NCBI GenBank assembly: GCA_003952965.2
Contig: CM025849.1
Span: 28,139,365-28,203,364 of the forward strand
Length of the DNA stretch: 64,000 nt
DNA from: Morella rubra
Lineage: Eukaryota; Streptophyta; Magnoliopsida; Fagales; Myricaceae
Direction of reading: 5' to 3'
The notes under the pieces are model-generated. The model saw only the letters and a list, made by a program, of their open reading frames with translations, was not told where the DNA came from and searched no databases. The translations under genes and the position numbers were made by a program. Shown here one piece after another: positions 51,201 to 61,172 of this stretch. Numbering within the stretch: position 1 is the stretch's first letter; every line of letters starts with the position of its first letter.

Positions 51201-52455
51201 TAAAAACCGACCTATTTGGAGTTGATCAGCCCTATGTGTTCCGACCAGACAATCTCATAACAGTCCATAGAATCCTAAAAGAACTCAGACAAGTGACAAT
51301 TACATGACGATTGATTGATTGATTGGAGACATACAATGATTGCTACTAACAACTTTAAAGGCATGTCAAAAAACATTCTACACCCTGAACTCACTGTTTA
51401 TATGACTACCAATTAGGCGAAGAAGTTTACTTCAATGTAAACTATAATTTAGTATTATTAGAACTCCACTTTGCTTTTACTCCAGTGAAGTGACTAATGA
51501 CTTCAATTTTCTAAAGGCCAATTTTCTCTACAGAATGGAAACCATAAAAAAACATTTTTTATTTATATTTTTTGATATGACTGTATAGAAGCATAGGCGA
51601 AAGCAGCGAGGGGCGATGGGGGACAGCCGCCCCCCATCGCCTAAAAAATCAGTTTAAATATTTTTGTTTTTACCCACCCCCTTTGGTTTGGTGTGTTATT
51701 CTCCAGGCCGAAGAAGTTGGTTCCTTTTGAAAAGCCTCTTAAACTGAACTACATAAATTGGACATTTGGACTTGTCCTAGTAGTCTATAGAGCCTAATAC
51801 AACCCAGTATTTGTCTACTTGGATGCTTTGGACCATGTTGAGAGTCCTCTTTCTACCATTTAATAGTGTAAAGAATATTGGAGAATAGCTATTTTTAGTG
51901 TCAAAAGTTTTTAGCATCATACAAAGAAGTGGTCCAATTTCCTTCAACCCACGAAGGTGCTATTAGTTGAGAGATATTCATTGGTCCTATGTGCTTTAAC
52001 ATTTACTAAAACTAAAATGAAATAAAATAAAAAACTTCAACCAAATGAAAAAATTTGAGCCCAAAGCTTCTACCCTTATATAACAAAGCCAAGGGTTGAG
52101 TGGAGTAAATGCCAGTACTTGTTTTTTTTTTTCCCCTGCGAAAAGCAAGTATGTTAACAATAGATTGTTGAAGCATACTTCACTTTCTATGTTATGAGAA
52201 GACAAAGAATAGATTTCATCAGGCTAACATCCTAATAAAGGTGTTTAGAGGAGCAGGTCTTGTGGATTAAACTTCAAGGGAGAAGTTGTCCCTTTACTAG
52301 TATTTACTTTTATATAGACTAGTTTAGCCATTTTAGTTGGTCCAAACAAGTTTTTGCTTTGTTGGATGTAGCCTATTTTGCAAGACCCTTTCAAGTTTTT
52401 TAAGGCAGATTCTGCAAAATTTGTAAAAGATTTGTGAATAACTTTGAAGAGATGT
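48204..52455. other. Right-arm 3' flank of RPA1
   Basis: Non-coding apart from the B3-like relic. It includes the RPA1 3' untranslated region (to about 48,700), a 200-bp direct-repeat pair (48,916-49,126 and 51,377-51,585), the AT-rich insert (49,235-49,910), the GC hairpin (51,614-51,641) and one unit of the 440-bp block (51,740-52,115). Confidence 0.6.
50020..50216 (-). pseudogene. B3-like gene relic, right arm
   Basis: Mirror copy of the relic at 39,231. It starts at the atgacagaagg codon and carries the NFPFFD-encoding segment (near 50,060) without an open frame between them. It lies in the same orientation as the uninterrupted gene at 55.4-55.9 kb. Confidence 0.6.
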
Positions 52456-52559
52456 GTATTTCAATATTTTTAGCATTTTTAATTCTTAATTTTTGATACT
52501 TTAACTCTAAGACATTATTTTACATTTTAATCATTTTCCTTTAAGAGTTTGCCCTCCTT

Positions 52560-52740
52560 CAATCGTGTAACCCGACAAAATACGGCTTGGCTTTGATGTA
52601 CGTAGACGGACTCACGCATCGCAAAAGTAGTCTTGTGAAGAGCAATCTGTGACTTTAAAAGAAAAACACCGAGTGCCGGTGAAGCAAATTTTTCATTATT
52701 TGAGGAAAGTATGCAGTCCAAGACATTTCGTCAATTATTT
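52560..52740 (-). pseudogene. Third, outlying copy of arm sequence, internally deleted
   Basis: gtaacccgacaaaatacggc through gagcaatctgtgacttt matches 49,145-49,235 of the right arm. It then joins directly to caccgagtgccggtgaagca and agtatgcagtccaagacatt, which match about 49,990-50,045. The roughly 750 bp in between, including the AT-rich insert, is absent. This is direct-orientation evidence of an older local duplication without the insert. On the minus strand it gives a 64-codon open frame, MDCILSSNNEKFASPALGVF and onward, that corresponds to B3-relic DNA and has no recognised domain. Confidence 0.6.
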
Positions 52741-54255
52741 GAGAGAAAGTATGAGACTCCTGATTTCGTTAACCATATATAGTGGGCATTAATCACGCAC
52801 GCAAGTCGTTTGCAATGAGCTGGCCTAGCCATCGAGAGAGGTCCTCCCATTGTGTAAGCCAAAGGCAAAATTGATGTTTCATGAACCAAAAACGACTTGG
52901 CCTCAATCAATTGTCGCATCTACCCAAAGATTAAAGCCATGCTAGCTAGCTCTAATAATACGTAAATATAGTAGCATTCACTACTTTACCCAAGTTTACA
53001 GCACCATTGCATCAATGGAAGATTTCATACTTGTTCCAAGTTATAGTCTCCCCGAAGGAATTAAAGAGGACACACTGGATGTCATTTTTTGAAAGGGTTA
53101 TGTCATTTACTTTCGTACGTACTGGATGTCGGAGATTTGAGAAGTATCTAGTGATTACAATCTTCGCCTAAGGGTTATATCAAATTTTCTAGTGTTCGTA
53201 ACTATCAGAAAAGAAATTGATTGTCTCTGCTCTCCGTAGTGAAGTAAATAATTTATCGTTACTTTTTTTGTTTAAAAAATTATAAACTGTTTACTTTCCT
53301 GACCTTTTTATTTCTTTGAAATTGCAGTTTGGTTATATTGTGTTCACAACTTCTCCTGGTATCATGGACCATGAAGACGGCTAGGATAAAGAACGTTGGG
53401 GTTAAGTGCTGGGTTTCTTTTTCTAGGCTGAGTTTTTGTCGGTAATGATCGGAAAGTTCCTGTTTGAGAGGTGCCTTTTGGCTGTATTTCGCGCCCCCCA
53501 CCCTTTTTTTTTATATATATACATATAGGGCGTTTCTATGGGTCATTGGATTGATGCTTTTCTTTTTCGTGGGTAGCAGTTTGTGTGCCCACATCAATAT
53601 CAATGGAAGACTGTAACGTGTCTTTTTGTTGTCCCGCTTACGGCTTATCTTAACTGACATGATAGAACTTCGAGGAGCTACGCTGCAAGACCTACATGGC
53701 ACTTACTTTCCAATTTAATGATTTTTAAATTGGAATGAAGATGGGGTTTAAAGGCTATGGATTTCAGTATATTTTTCTTCCACTAACTAATTATTTTTGA
53801 ATTAAATTTTTTATAATTTCTTATTACAATTACACTAAATATTATTTCAAATAAATACAATATTGTGAATTTCATATTATTCATTCCGTTAAAAACTTTA
53901 CTTCAACAGCATAAGGTACCCCTGACTTTTCCAAAAACCCAACAAAAGTGAGAGGCCCTGCTTTGAATTCAAAGATCCTCATTCCTCCAGTGTTCTGTAA
54001 GTACACGTGGAAGGCTCTGCCACTTCTGTGAAATCCTACGATATCCTAGATAATGTTAATAATGTCCCAACGTCAATTCACTCAACCCCATGATTGAGAC
54101 GTGGTGGGACTTTACTAGCCTTTTCTCTGTCCGTACTTCCGTGTGAACCAAAATACCCGTATAGACTATTGATGACTGACCCCAATTGTAGGATGTCTGG
54201 CGGGCACAGGTAAAGAAGCGAGAAAGGCATCTCGTGAAGACTATTGAACTGCCAT
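52741..54255. other. Intergenic, no gene recognised
   Basis: Short open frames only, none with a recognisable motif. Long stretches are AT-rich. Confidence 0.5.
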
Positions 54256-54447
54256 TAGGGTCTTTTGTTTGTAAAATTTAAGTAAAAATTTTGATATTAA
54301 ATTTATTAAAAAATTATAGAGAAGATAATTTTTAATATTTATTATAGTAAAAAATAATAATTTAATAAATAAAATATATATAATTATAATTTTTTTATTA
54401 TGTTAAAATTTTAAAAAATATAAATTTTTATTTACAAACATACCCTA
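54256..54447. mobile_element. Small AT-rich MITE
   Basis: About 190 bp with imperfect terminal inverted repeats: tagggtcttttgtttgtaaa on the left and tttacaaacataccctaa on the right, reverse complement ttagggtatgtttgtaaa. The interior is almost pure A/T with no coding capacity. Confidence 0.65.
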
Positions 54448-55396
54448 AATAAGACTAAGCAACATTTATGCCCTGCTACAGTACCGGTATCATATACCAC
54501 GCCACACAGTTACATGCCATGGCGCTACTGCAAGGATTGAAGCGTCAGAAATTACTGCCATAACCGATTCATGCATTATCCCTGTATTATAATTCTTCGC
54601 CATTTTATATGTTTGGATTTACAGGAGGGAATTGAAAAGGGAGACAGAAATTATGTGATGCAATCCACATACACATTTTTTACCATCACTTTCGAGATCC
54701 AGCGCCGGGAAGTCAGTACGTTATACATGGCTTATCTGATCCAAAATAAATTAGCCAGAACCTTTGACAGGATCAAATGCATCACTCACGTAGATCATAA
54801 ATTAGCCAAGGTTTATGGAACATAAAAATATTCCCCTTGCATAGATCATCAAAACATTAATTAGCGACCTGACCAACGTCATTACTCACGTAGCAATTGT
54901 TATTTGTCTGGATTCCACGGAACATTGGATGGGTTAATCCCGAGAAAATTCCAAAACATATGATCTCCGCAGTAGCTACAAAGATATAGAATGTCTTCAT
55001 ATACCCGAAAAACTCGTTTATATGTTCCAAAATCTTGAAACCGATGACGGTAGAATATCTGAGCTTACTCCTCGACTCAAAAGTTATGATCCAACTCCCG
55101 TTGATCATCTAGCTGATTCTAGCCAGTCAAGATTTGTGTCTATGTTTTTTTTTTTTTTTTTTGCTTCTTTTACATGAACAAGAGAAAGATAAAGTGAGTA
55201 ATGAGACAACTGAGAAAAGGCCACTCATGAGGGGGCATTTATATATTTTTTAATATGAACTAAAATATAATAGGCAAGGCCTAAGGACTCATAATAAAAC
55301 AAGACAACCGACTAGCAGAGACATAAATTAATACACAAACCAAGCTAGTTCAGACACTTAATTAAGGCTAAAAGCAGAACAATACCCCTATTTTTT
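54448..55396. other. Intergenic with unassigned short frames
   Basis: Two frames of about 83 codons (54,571-54,825 plus; 55,108-54,857 minus) have no motif I recognise. A splice-acceptor-like ggatttacag precedes 54,625. A run of about 20 T lies at 55,144-55,163. I see nothing firm. Confidence 0.4.
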
Positions 55397-55879
55397 TTAG
55401 TCAACAATCAAAGTGTAAAACTTACTGTATGCCTTCATCATTAGGCCTCTTAACTCCTCACAACTTTGGCACCTCAATCCAAAAATTCGAACGATATCTC
55501 CTTCTTGTAGCTTCTTGTCATCGACAGCAAACTCTTTCCACCATTTTCCTCTGAGATAATATTTATTACCTCTGTGAAAATGCATGAGTTTTGACTGCAT
55601 TGTTTCGTCAAAGAATGGAAAATTCGTTCTAGGCACTCTATATTCATCGCCTCTCTGTATGTAAACTCCATGTGAGTCTTTTATGTCACTACGGGACAAT
55701 TCTTTCCATAACAATTGATCTTCAGGTCCAGACTTAACCTTGTTAACATCCGGACATCTAGGACACGGATGGCCGAAAGAATAAATACGACCGGCGGCTG
55801 AACCTGCCCCTTCAGCGCCTATTCCACTGTACAAAGCCAAATTCAGGTCCATTCCTTCAGTCATTCCTATAATTGTCAA
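55397..55879 (-). CDS. Small B3-domain-like protein with N-terminal LxLxL motif
   Basis: A single-exon frame of 160 residues. The N-terminus MTEGMDLNLALYSG contains LNLAL, matching the EAR repression motif LxLxL. From about residue 54 the layout WKELSRSDI, GVYIQRGDE, NFPFFDE, YYLRGKWWKEFAVDDKKLQE and GDIVRIFGLRC resembles the small plant B3 proteins, in which K-L--SDV opens the fold and W--F-----L--GD-V closes it. This suggests a nuclear DNA-binding repressor, but conservation is loose and I rate the family moderately. Between them lies a segment with CPRCPD that is not typical. Two decayed relatives lie in the RPA1 palindrome arms, so this locus is part of a local duplication. A 20-base direct repeat (aattgtcaaattggattgaa) lies just upstream at 55,871 and 55,930. 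Confidence 0.5.
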   Translation of the reverse strand: MTIIGMTEGMDLNLALYSGIGAEGAGSAAGRIYSFGHPCPRCPDVNKVKSGPEDQLLWKELSRSDIKDSHGVYIQRGDEYRVPRTNFPFFDETMQSKLMHFHRGNKYYLRGKWWKEFAVDDKKLQEGDIVRIFGLRCQSCEELRGLMMKAYSKFYTLIVD

Positions 55880-56500
55880 ATTGGATTGAAAACAAAACGT
55901 CAGATAAGAGGCGTGCCTTTGATCTTAAAATTGTCAAATTGGATTGAAACAACAGAGGCAAATGTCAGCTTAGCATTGGAGAACACCACACAGAATGATG
56001 AATTGATCTTAAAGTCAGCACTGGTTTTACTTTTTCATATAAGCGAGTCAATGTTTTACTAAGGCTCTTGCAAAAATGAGACGTGCGTGCATGCCCTAGC
56101 GAAGACAAACAAACAAAAGCGGAACAGTATGTAGAACGCGTCGCTATGGCCTTCTACGTCCGACTATGATTTCATCAGACAAGCTACAAGAGAAGAGTAC
56201 CAAAACCTGTGAAACCAGCCTCACGCTATGCCCTCCACTTTAGGAACCACAAGTCCCAAGCTTTCACCTGGGTCACATGGTTGAGCTCTCCACTTGGAAC
56301 CGTACCAAAACCTGAAAAGCTCATTACCTTCGGTCGTCAAGTAGTCCAAATAGTGGCGCCGCTTCCAACTCCTAGCAAACTGAGGAGGCCTACCTTCGGA
56401 GGCCTACCTTCGGAGGCTAAATCCTCGCTGGTGGGACCGATCTACCCCTACCTCATCGTCACTCTAATTTGCACCATTCTCTCCATTTTGAACCTTCTCC
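55880..56500. other. Upstream of B3-like gene; candidate 5' region of the 56.5-kb frame
   Basis: The stretch contains a short direct repeat (aattgtcaaattggattgaa twice, about 59 bp apart) and a small tandem repeat ggcctaccttcgga (about 56,387-56,415). The open frame over 56,209-56,577 begins with GTG and has no motif, so I do not call it a gene. Confidence 0.4.
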
Positions 56501-56515
56501 CTCAAACGCACAGTC

Positions 56516-56848
56516 ATGGCATTGACGTCGCGCAACAGCAACAGTCCGTCCTTGAACAACTCCGACAACGAGGTTGACAACGTAATCCCGGCATGGTGGA
56601 GGACGATGGGGTCTTTTGTTCTTACCTGTCGGGGAGCGCTAAGAAATATTGTCGGCTGTTTGCCATCTCACGTAGACGTACGTCCAGAAATAAGATTAGA
56701 AACTGGAGTCTTTTTTCCTCCTTTGTATTATTTGACTTCAAAGAGGGAAAAGATTCTGTGCAAAGGAGGTTGGTGCGAAGTTATACAAAGCAACGGTCAG
56801 AATTTTAAAAGGCAAATCCAAGGGCTAGAATTTCTCCATCTCTTTTAA
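56516..56848 (+). CDS. Unrecognised candidate exon, MALTSRNSNSPSLNNSD
   Basis: I do not recognise this protein. The ATG sits in a good plant start context (cacagtcatggca), after a C/T-rich leader-like stretch. The opening is Ser/Asn-rich and acidic (SPSLNNSDNEVDNVIPAWWR), resembling the start of a real protein, but the later part has no family signature. The reading may leave the exon at an intron soon after the GAGGTTGAC codons. A plus-strand block at 57,240-57,405 could be another exon of the same gene. Confidence 0.25.
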   Translation: MALTSRNSNSPSLNNSDNEVDNVIPAWWRTMGSFVLTCRGALRNIVGCLPSHVDVRPEIRLETGVFFPPLYYLTSKREKILCKGGWCEVIQSNGQNFKRQIQGLEFLHLF

Positions 56849-57239
56849 TGACACAAGAGACAAACGTCGCAGCTGGCTCAGCTCAACCAAGCCATTTCCC
56901 CTTCTTTTTTCCATCGGCTCTCTCGTCTTCTGCAACATCACTCGCCTCTTTTCTCCCCCCAAATGTCTTCTTTCCCAAATCAACGAAAAGGGTTGCATGT
57001 GAGGAGTCAATTATGGATCCTCAGACACATGAATCATAAAATCAACTTGGAGGAAAAAAGAAGGGGGAATTGGCCTGTGACCTAGATAATCATTGTACCA
57101 AGTTCATAGCTTCACCGGCGTCCATCTCTGCATCATCGGAAGTTAACAAAGAAAAGGGGCTGCTTCTAGCTTTAGGTATCTTCCTCTGGGATTGGATTCG
57201 GTCCGAAATGTGTAAAGGGAGGGCTGAGAAAGTGTAAGG

Positions 57240-57405
57240 GTACGATCTGGTGCAGGCTGATCTTGCAGTGGCTGAGTTTAACAAGCTTCCGGTGATCAAC
57301 CTTCGAAGATTATTTGCCAACAAAGGTTCTACGTTCATGGACCTGCAAAAGCAGATTGTAGAGAGAGCTCCTCCGAAAAGGAAGCTTACCATTGATACCA
57401 TTTTT
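57240..57405 (+). CDS. Unrecognised candidate coding block ending in a stop
   Basis: A 55-codon plus-strand frame, YDLVQADLAVAEFNKLPVIN then LRRLFANKGSTFMDLQKQIV and ERAPPKRKLTIDTIF plus stop, looks more protein-like than its surroundings (regular amphipathic pattern, basic tail). It has no ATG and an in-frame stop just upstream, so it would be a last exon or a fragment. I cannot assign it to a family. Confidence 0.3.
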
Positions 57406-58020
57406 TGATTTACTTTCCACCCTCACACTCCCCACTCCCTTTTACCAAATTTCTCCTGTAATTAAAGCAGCTGATCGGCAGTATCCAATTTTTTCGACGT
57501 CTCTCCGTCTTCCCTTAATGTTTCCATCTTTTTGTGAAAGGAAAAAATTAGGAGGAGTTGTGTTGCGTGCTGCGGAAGATGTGCAGGGAAAAAAAAGAAA
57601 AAAAATTGTCGGCTCGTTGAGCCAAGCCAAGTTTTGAGCTTTTTTCTTCTCACCTCATTAAATGAGGTGCCATTTCGTGAACGTAGAATCTGAAATTTAA
57701 AATCTCAGTCCTCTCTTTACACACTTCGCACTCTTACACTTTGCACCGAATCCAATCCCCTTCAAATAAGATCAAAAACATAATCCAATCCCCTTCAAAA
57801 AGATCAAAAACATGACATTGCATTCCATCTATCAACTATTTAGCAACAATAAATGAACTATCGAAGTGTTTTAATTACTTGCCAAAAACAGTTCCTCACA
57901 AAGTTACTTACACATCCAAACAAGACATGAATTACCTCCGTATCAATTACAATCTCTTGAAACTTCCAGGTGTATCTAAGTATTTTGCTTGTCCTTGATA
58001 TTTTCCGATTCTACTAGAAA
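57406..58020. other. Non-coding, short tandem repeat
   Basis: No gene seen. An imperfect duplication aatccaatccccttcaaa...agatcaaaaacat lies at about 57,748-57,812. Confidence 0.5.
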
Positions 58021-59310
58021 TCATATAACAACCTGTTCGAGCGGGAGAGGTTCCCCGGAGCTCCCCCGGAGGGCGAGTCTCGATTCGAGATCGAGAGAGA
58101 ACTCTTCAGATTCGCGCTCTGAATCTGAATCGCGAAATGGAAATGCCTAGCTGGGTAATTTAAATAAACGAGGCAATCCGGTGTCTTAAGGTAAAAATAG
58201 TTGCCACTGTCAAAAGAGTTGATCCTATCAGAGTTTCATGAATTAAGGCCTAAGTGATGCTTATCAGTCGGACAGCGTCAAAGAATGAATAGACACGTGG
58301 TTCAGTATAGTTTGAATTTTATATTCAAAGAGAATGTAAACTATAAACCAGATTTTGATGGCTGAGTGACGAAGGAGAAGAGAGAAAACATTCCGACTGG
58401 CTAGCGATGAAGGGAAAACTCGCTTAATGTATGGCCCTAATTTCAACTCTCCAGCCTTTCTTCTGGTCCAAAGGAGTGGAGACAAGATAATCAAGAGTAT
58501 AAGCTTGATCCGCCTTCACTTCACTTACACAATTTCTTGAGTTAGACCTAAACAAATATAGACTCAGAGCCCAAGAGTTCCGACTATCGAACTATCGAAT
58601 TAAAGAAGCGCGAGCTCTACTGTATCTACGCTATTGCCTGATCATAGCTGTCTTATGGGAGTAGTGATCCCCATTCGAGTAGGGCAAAAGAGGAGAAGCG
58701 GAAAGGGCATGCGAAGAAAGGTGGAGTACTTTCTTACTTGGCTCTAGATTGTTCTGCTCCAAGGCATATAGCTCTATCTTGATTTAACCTTCCAATTGAA
58801 TTAACGATTGCTGCTACTCGGCCTTGATCTGCTGGCTGGGGTTGGGGGGGGGGGGGGGGAACTGTACATGGGACTGGTTAAGGTGGCGATTATTTGCCAA
58901 AATTTAGGAGAATATTGTTAGAATTTTGGAAATCTTTGGATAGTTAGGTTTATTGAGGTTTCTGAAAAGTTGTGGAGCGTGTTAGGTTTATTGAGGTTTT
59001 TTGGGAATCTTTTGTCAGTGGTCTGTAGGCCTCTAGCTCTGCTTCTGCTTCCGCTGGGCAAACTTACCGAATCCTTTGTCCGGGTTAGGCCGGAACCAGT
59101 GTTGTTCGACCTTTCCAATATCATGGTCTGTAGGCCTACCTAAGCCTTCTTTCTCGTAAAACAAAAGCCCATTCTCCCCAACAGATGCGGATGAATTAGC
59201 TCTCTAGCCTAGCACCCTTTCCTTCAAACCTGAGAACAGGCATCTAAGAAGGAAAGTTTTTGAACTTGTTTTCAGGTGATGTCCTTACTAAACGACCGGA
59301 TAAGCAGCTA
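58021..59310. other. Probable nuclear insertion of mitochondrial DNA (NUMT)
   Basis: The base composition and wording differ from the flanks. The GC content is higher, with few long A/T runs and many short phrases typical of plant mitochondrial non-coding DNA, such as gaattaaagaagcgcgagct, gggcatgcgaagaaaggtgg and ccctttccttcaaacctgag. A poly-G run sits at about 58,847-58,859, and the tract ends near a (ta)n stretch at 59,312. No intact organelle gene is visible, so the call rests on texture and needs a database match. Confidence 0.4.
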
Positions 59311-59579
59311 TATATATATAGGTTCGGTTAATATCTAAGCACTATTGTGCTAAGCGGTGCTAAGCAACGGTCAAATTCAAAGCATGTGAACTACGGTTGA
59401 GAGGTGCCACGTCATTTAATGAATTTAACCCATGGAGCCGACCCATTTTTAGACCCAGATCCATGAGACCAACCCAGACCCATGGTGCTCGTGGCCCAAC
59501 CCTTCCCTTCATGTTAGCTGCGAAAGTACCTTGTTACCTTTCACAAATCACCTACATATTTGCCACTCCAAATATTCGT

Positions 59580-59765
59580 ATTCAGGCCAAGCTTTTTGCC
59601 GAAATGCAGTGGATCATGGCGTCAAGCACCCACATATTCAGGCCAAGCTTTTTGCAGAAATCAGTGGGGTTGTGGGACATGGAGCGGAAGAGGTTAACCC
59701 ATATATTCAGGCCAAGCTTTTTGCCGAAATCAGTGGGGTTGTGGGACATGGAGGGAAGAGGTTAA
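59580..59765. repeat. Three-unit tandem repeat, about 62 bp
   Basis: Units open with ttcaggccaagctttttgc at about 59,580, 59,638 and 59,706. Units 2 and 3 continue gaaatcagtggggttgtggg and end gaagaggttaa; unit 1 is partial. The repeat lies immediately outside the copia LTR and is open in two frames by periodicity, which I do not take as coding. Confidence 0.85.
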
Positions 59766-59794
59766 GGAGGACGATTTGCACAAGGTAAACTATT

Positions 59795-60411
59795 TGAAAG
59801 CGGTAATTCTAGAGTGTCTACGAATTCATCCTCCAAATACCTCGTTGATACTGATAGTTTATGCGGAATTAAACTAAATAAATAATGTTTTCAACAAAAC
59901 ATCTATCAGGATTATAATTGCAATTTCGGATTCGATTACTTACCTTGATATAGTAATTCGGAATCCACAAGTTTCAACCCGCTTCACGATCCAATCCAAA
60001 GCTCCAGCGATTCAGAATAATAATAGCAACACAAATGTCTTGCCTCCTAAGGGATTTATGTCACTCTCTCATGTTAGGGATTTCTCTAATAGGTTCTGAT
60101 GGCCAACCCCTTGAATATAACAGTTATATTTAGGCCTTGGGAAACCCTAGAGAGAGCATGAGACATAGGATCCTTAGGGATCTCAAATTCCAGCCGTAGG
60201 ATTAAACTGAAGAACTCTTCTTCTAATAAAATTAGGGCTTCTACTAATTACAATCAAGTCCATCAACATATTGTAATTGACCCCTGAAATTTGAGATTAT
60301 TGCAAATATGCCCCTTTTACATACAATTAATTCCTTCCACCAAACTATATTCCATATGAGATATTAGGACTGGATTAATCATTTGGTTATCGAGGGCACA
60401 TAATTCTAACA
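59795..60411 (-). repeat. 3' LTR of the right-hand copia element
   Basis: About 617 bp. On the minus strand it starts TGTTAGAATTATGTGCCC at 60,411 and ends in accgctttca at 59,795, giving TG...CA borders. It directly follows the purine tract gcaagtgggagat (60,412-60,424), the minus-strand primer site. The flanking ctatt (59,790-59,794) would be one target-duplication copy. Confidence 0.8.
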
Positions 60412-61172
60412 ATCTCCCACTTGCCCTCAGAACCAAATATCACCGTCACGTCCCTATCTCATGTAAACCTTGATTTCTTAGTTCACAACTTAGTTGGACC
60501 ATAAAACAATTTTGAAAATATATAATATACTTTTATGTATTCAAAATAGTTTTGTAAAACACATCCGGCCGGATTTCTTTTCCAACACTTATATGAACAT
60601 TAACTGAATATACTGTCTCTCCAAGAGACTGGTGGATTCCTTGTTGAGCATTCATACAACTCATCCATCACACACACCCAACATGTCCGTATATAGTCCT
60701 GAATGGACATCACCGGTTGACAACGTCAAAGTATGTGTACATAACAAATGAATAAATACAAACCTCTCAGGTCTAAGGACAATACCGAATTGTGATAGAA
60801 CAACCTTTAACCTGACAATGATCATTTTCCAAAAGGCATTCTTTATCGGATCCTGTTCAGTGTATGTACCTATTACATGACACCCACTTGTCTGCTTAAG
60901 GTCATACCTCAATGATGGAATCAATCATTCTCCGCACAACAAGTGTAGACTTTATGACACAAAAGTCTAGAACAATTTCAGGCTTACAAGGAACTGAAAA
61001 ATCATTATTCCCTGCCTTTGATTCATTAATCTCTAGCATGATTTTTCTACAATGTTGCCTGAACAAATTTACATACATAACATCTCATGTTACGTATAAA
61101 CCCATAACAACAATAATATATGTGAAAAACAAATAAACTTTTATTATCAAATAATAAAGGAAAAATATAACG
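60412..61172 (-). other. Copia element 3' untranslated region and polypurine tract
   Basis: Non-coding spacer between the end of RNase H and the 3' LTR. Its length (about 750 bp) is on the long side for copia. The polypurine tract is at 60,412-60,424. Confidence 0.6.

Larger units (their letters stand above)
44764..52455. repeat. Right arm of RPA1 inverted repeat
   Basis: Inverted copy of 36,545-44,681, separated from it by a spacer of about 82 bp (44,682-44,763). It carries the plus-strand RPA1 exon, its 3' flank, an AT-rich segment, a B3-like relic and the duplicated non-coding blocks. Confidence 0.93.
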
